Below are positions 6,397 through 8,370 of a stretch of 8,370 nt of DNA, one piece after another. Location: contig JAHFNN010000038.1 in NCBI GenBank assembly GCA_023267315.1, positions 1 to 8,370 of the forward strand. The letters are read 5' to 3'. The notes under the pieces were generated by a model that was given only the letters and a program-made list of their open reading frames with translations, was not told the origin of the DNA and ran no database searches. Made by a program: the position numbers and the translations under genes. Source of the stretch: Candidatus Nomurabacteria bacterium. GTDB lineage: Bacteria > Patescibacteriota > Minisyncoccia > Phycocordibacterales > UBA9973. Every line of letters starts with the position of its first letter. Position 1 is the stretch's first letter.

Positions 6397-7158
6397 TCAG
6401 GCTACTTTTAAGAACATTTTCCGGATTTCATCCTGGGTGACTTCTTCCAAGGTAAACTCTTGATTGAAGTACACCAGTGAATCGCAGTGAATTCTATATG
6501 CGGTCTTCTCTTTTACAGACTGCCAGGCTTTTTCGTTGAAGTAGAGATATAATCTACTGTTGTCATTTCCCCAGTCGTCATAAAAGATCATCCGTATCGC
6601 GCCATTATTATACTTTTTATCTACAAAGAATATTCTTCCATTATCTCTCTTGGAGAAATAAAGACGGAATGTATGATATGTCGGATTGGGAACAAGAAGT
6701 ATATTGTGGATTTTTAATCGCTCCCAAATACTCTTGTATTTGTTTGTTCGTTCATCTTTGTCTCCGATGAAAACGACCACCCCAATGAACGTCATGAAAA
6801 TAGATAATCCCATCCATGGAGATAGTTCTCTATTGGGCAATGACAAGGTATGTAGATACGCCGCGAATGTGACGATGAGTAGTATTACCACATAAACGAA
6901 GTTCACTTTGAATCTTGGATTTTTAAGTGAATAATTTCTTGTTTTTTGCCACTCTTTTAATGAGATAAAAACGGGTGACTTATTTTCAAGAAGTTTACCG
7001 CGTGGATCATACGCATTTATACCGGATCTTTTTGATCGGTAGTCTAAGTCTTCAAAGTAGTATTCCGAAAAGTCATTCGGAGCATAAGTATCTTTAACTA
7101 CATTACAGAGGAATATCTCATTCCTTTTTTGTTCGGGATGTCTGTTTTCTTTTTGCAT
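6397..7158 (-). CDS. Unrecognised two-TM membrane protein
   Basis: I do not recognise a family for this 253-aa protein. It has a charged N-terminal region (1-80) with many Asp/Tyr/Lys residues (DFSEYYFEDLDYRSKRSG). Two adjacent hydrophobic helices follow at about 84-105 (KVNFVYVVILLIVTFAAYLHTL) and 115-133 (WMGLSIFMTFIGVVVFIGD). The C-terminal domain of about 120 aa is rich in aromatic residues and alternating beta-like stretches (FRLYFSKR, IFFVDKKY, IRMIFYDDWG, RLYLYFNE), ending in an acidic-basic helix. The short inter-TM loop suggests an in-out-in hairpin with both large domains on the same side. It is transcribed alone, convergent with the ABC operon. Ten of 17 Arg codons are AGA/AGG, whereas the exporter ATPase at 1800 uses CGN almost only, a sign of different origin or weak expression. 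The frame runs unbroken between a terminator and an operator-like upstream region, which supports a real gene. Confidence 0.75.
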   Translation of the reverse strand: MQKENRHPEQKRNEIFLCNVVKDTYAPNDFSEYYFEDLDYRSKRSGINAYDPRGKLLENKSPVFISLKEWQKTRNYSLKNPRFKVNFVYVVILLIVTFAAYLHTLSLPNRELSPWMGLSIFMTFIGVVVFIGDKDERTNKYKSIWERLKIHNILLVPNPTYHTFRLYFSKRDNGRIFFVDKKYNNGAIRMIFYDDWGNDNSRLYLYFNEKAWQSVKEKTAYRIHCDSLVYFNQEFTLEEVTQDEIRKMFLKVA

Positions 7159-7168
7159 ATTCTTTGAG

Positions 7169-7198
7169 ATTTAAGTTGAATTTATTGAGTTATCTCAA
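7169..7198 (-). promoter_or_regulatory. Candidate promoter of the minus-strand two-TM gene
   Basis: On the minus strand TTGAGA (plus positions 7193-7198, 5 of 6 to TTGACA) is followed after 18 bp by TTAAAT (7169-7174, 4 of 6 to TATAAT), which ends 10 nt before the ATG at 7158. The -35 box and spacer overlap the left arm of the perfect inverted repeat at 7180-7231. The -10 match is modest. Confidence 0.35.
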
Positions 7199-7231
7199 GA
7201 GCCGAATAGCCCCTGGGATAACTCAATAAAT
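7180..7231. repeat. Perfect 15-bp inverted repeat (hairpin/operator) in divergent promoter region
   Basis: ATTTATTGAGTTATC (7180-7194) and its exact inverse complement GATAACTCAATAAAT (7217-7231) are separated by 22 bases. Pairing can extend inward by T-G, C-G and A-T (7195-7197 with 7214-7216), giving an 18-bp stem and a 16-base loop. There is no T-run directly after it on either strand, so it is not a standard terminator. The left arm also contains the smaller palindrome TTGAG-ttat-CTCAA (7185-7198). It lies between divergent genes and overlaps the likely promoter of the minus-strand one. Confidence 0.85.
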
Positions 7232-7289
7232 CGTTTCAATGAGCAACTGTTACGGCTATTAAAGCATAGTATATTCCTCTTTCAAAACA

Positions 7290-7298
7290 TGCTATTAT
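7290..7298 (+). promoter_or_regulatory. Extended -10 promoter of the gene at 7309
   Basis: TGcTATTAT gives an extended -10 with a 5-of-6 hexamer, ending 10 nt before the ATG at 7309. This predicts a leader of about 3-4 nt. No Shine-Dalgarno is present in ttcagtacca. The upstream -35 region has no clear TTGACA. Confidence 0.55.
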
Positions 7299-7308
7299 TT
7301 CAGTACCA

Positions 7309-7791
7309 ATGAATCCGGTTCAGAAATTCAAACAAAAAATGTGGCGTATTATTTACCCGATTTTCCCGAAGCTGGAAAAGGTGTTTTTACCATTTCATGA
7401 AAAGACACGTCAGCGATACCATCTCGGGTGGCTTGCTCCTGGGAAAACATTTGCTGGATTAAAGAAACATTTGAGTGAGAAGTGGGGATTCGGGAATCAC
7501 TTCGTCGCCTGGGAAGATGATTCACAAGTGTTGTCGTGGCGCAGACTTGAGAACTTCAATCAACAATACCATCTCCGTGTTTTTTCTGACGGTGAACTCC
7601 GCGGACACTTTGAGTTCACTCCAGAAGGTCATCCACTTGAACACTTTGAAGAAAAGGGGGAGGAAGATCGTACTGCAGACTTTATGAAATTTCTTGGAGA
7701 TTTTGTAACAACGAAGAAACATATTTCACATTTGGTTCGTGATCCACACCCACAAGATCCAGATTCTGAAATCACATACAAACAACCATAA
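7309..7791 (+). CDS. Unrecognised soluble protein, Trp/His/aromatic-rich
   Basis: I do not recognise a named family for this 160-aa protein. It has no signal peptide and no TM helix. The N-terminus is basic and aromatic (MNPVQKFKQKMWRIIYPIFPKLEKVF, about 1-27), perhaps an amphipathic membrane-touching helix. The core, about 35-115, holds RYHLGWLAPGKTFAGLKKHL, WGFGNHFVAWEDDSQVLSWRRL and YHLRVFSDGELRGHFEFTPEGHPLEHF, which looks like a compact alpha/beta domain with alternating strands. The C-terminal part is acidic, with an RTADFMKFLGDFV helix then a His/Pro/Asp-rich tail. It has its own extended -10 promoter and a strong terminator right after the stop, so it is probably a single-gene unit. 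Histidines are many (H30, H38, H64, H88, H100, H108, H112), but no known metal motif is clear. The gene call is firm from promoter, frame and terminator. Confidence 0.82.
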   Translation: MNPVQKFKQKMWRIIYPIFPKLEKVFLPFHEKTRQRYHLGWLAPGKTFAGLKKHLSEKWGFGNHFVAWEDDSQVLSWRRLENFNQQYHLRVFSDGELRGHFEFTPEGHPLEHFEEKGEEDRTADFMKFLGDFVTTKKHISHLVRDPHPQDPDSEITYKQP

Positions 7792-7822
7792 AAAACCTCG
7801 CAATATATCGCGAGGTTTTTTT
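7791..7822 (+). terminator. Strong intrinsic terminator after the gene at 7309
   Basis: CCTCGC (7796-7801) pairs with GCGAGG (7810-7815) around the loop AATATATC. The stem is extended by A7791-7795 against T7816-7820, and T7816-7822 forms the U-tract. It begins at the last base of the stop codon. The promoter for the next gene starts only 5 bases after the T-run. Confidence 0.92.
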
Positions 7823-7826
7823 ATTC

Positions 7827-7835
7827 TGATATAAT
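7827..7835 (+). promoter_or_regulatory. Extended consensus -10 promoter (TGaTATAAT) of the TPEL gene pair
   Basis: TGaTATAAT is a perfect TATAAT with the extended TG. It ends 7 nt before the ATG at 7843, predicting transcription from the start codon itself or within one or two bases of it. No -35 box is visible because the terminator hairpin occupies that space, and no Shine-Dalgarno is present. Confidence 0.65.
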
Positions 7836-7842
7836 ATAGCTC

Positions 7843-8331
7843 ATGATTACTCCAGAATTAGTTTCGTATGTACGAAGACAGCAAGAATTGGGTACACCAT
7901 TGTCTGTCTATCGAAAAAATCTCATCGCGCAAGGTTGGAATGGGGAAGATATTCAACAAGCATTGAATGCAATCAATCAGCAACCAATTTCCCCGATACC
8001 GGTAGTGCCTGGCGGAGTTCCACCGCTTCAACAATATGTGCGCTATACAATCAAGAAACACCCTGTACGGAAATTTTTTAGTTGGTTCTTCGTAATTCTT
8101 GTTTTGATAATTTTAGGATTTGAGGGGTACAACTATTACGAAATGAATCTTTCTTCGTACCACACCCCGCGAATGTTGAATTCAATAAAACAGTTTCTTG
8201 ATGGAACACCAAATCCAAAATATCCGGCTGATTCTGAGTATGAGCCTGTAGTGGTGTATCTCTTCCATTTTGTAGAAGGGCATATTCACAAATCAGTTAC
8301 AAGTAATAGCGGACCAGGTGGTATTCAATAA
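7843..8331 (+). CDS. TPEL-type N-terminal helical module + single-TM protein (paralog 1)
   Basis: This 162-aa protein has three parts. Residues 1-42 (MITPELVSYVRRQQELGTPL ... GWNGEDIQQALNAI) form a small all-helical module of the kind 'TPEL..Y......G.......L...GW...DI..AL', which I associate from memory with many Patescibacteria proteins. Residues 48-62 are a Pro-rich linker (ISPIPVVPGGVPPLQ). A TM helix follows at about 77-95 (FFSWFFVILVLIILGFEGY) after a basic cluster KKHPVRK. The positive-inside rule suggests the N-terminal module is cytoplasmic and the C-terminal 65 residues (YHTPRMLNSIKQFLDGTPNP...) are outside. It is the first gene of a unit with a paralog starting 4 nt after its stop. 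The module resembles a small interaction domain; the function is unknown. Confidence 0.8.
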   Translation: MITPELVSYVRRQQELGTPLSVYRKNLIAQGWNGEDIQQALNAINQQPISPIPVVPGGVPPLQQYVRYTIKKHPVRKFFSWFFVILVLIILGFEGYNYYEMNLSSYHTPRMLNSIKQFLDGTPNPKYPADSEYEPVVVYLFHFVEGHIHKSVTSNSGPGGIQ

Positions 8332-8335
8332 AACT

Positions 8336-8370
8336 ATGATTACTCCAGAACTTATTTCGTTTATAAAAAA
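8336..8370 (+). CDS. TPEL-type paralog 2 (5' end only)
   Basis: The ATG at 8336 follows the previous stop by 4 nt and opens MITPELISFIKK before the window ends. Compared with the upstream gene's MITPELVSYVRR, seven of the first twelve residues are identical and the other five are conservative (V/I, Y/F, V/I, R/K, R/K). The first 15 nucleotides are identical. This is a tandem paralog in the same transcription unit. Its length and C-terminal part lie outside the window. Confidence 0.8.
   Translation, partial: MITPELISFIK

Noticed and set aside
7180..7231. Insertion-sequence terminal inverted repeats
   Set aside because: Only 22 bases lie between the arms, no transposase is near and no target-site duplication flanks the arms.

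Overview
The window looks like a chromosomal segment of a small-genome bacterium with standard stop usage (TAA, TAG and TGA all end genes). It is probably from the Candidate Phyla Radiation/Patescibacteria, likely a Parcubacteria-type lineage. That is an inference. It rests on the family-less short proteins, the tandem genes opening with the 'MITPEL...' helical module, the adaptor/ATPase/permease exporter without an outer-membrane channel gene, and start codons lacking Shine-Dalgarno sequences but sitting 7-10 nt behind good -10 boxes. No rRNA, tRNA, CRISPR array or transposase was seen, and no gene-free stretch exceeds 300 bases.

Layout. (1) 1-221, minus strand: 5' part of a zinc-ribbon membrane protein, divergent from (2) 289-3761, plus strand: a three-gene exporter operon of the MacAB/YknXYZ type (membrane-fusion adaptor, ATPase, MacB-like permease). 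The adaptor carries an extra beta-rich segment inside its coiled-coil hairpin. (3) 3881-6323, plus strand: a second operon with an AbrB/MazE-type regulator, a lone cysteine-free LUD-domain protein, a DrrA-type ABC ATPase and an ABC-2 permease. It has a clear promoter with an inverted repeat over the -35 box and ends in a bidirectional terminator. (4) 6397-7158, minus strand: an unrecognised two-TM protein whose arginine codon use differs from its neighbours. (5) 7159-7308: a divergent intergenic region with a perfect 15-bp inverted repeat and a possible pseudoknot. (6) 7309-7791: an unrecognised soluble protein with its own terminator. (7) 7843-8370: two tandem paralogous genes of the TPEL-type single-TM family, the second cut by the window end.

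Working together: the two ABC systems are each self-contained. The first probably exports or expels a substrate such as a peptide or lipophilic compound using an extracytoplasmic adaptor. The second is probably controlled by its own AbrB-like protein and links a LUD-fold protein to a drug- or lipid-type exporter; its substrate cannot be read from the sequence.
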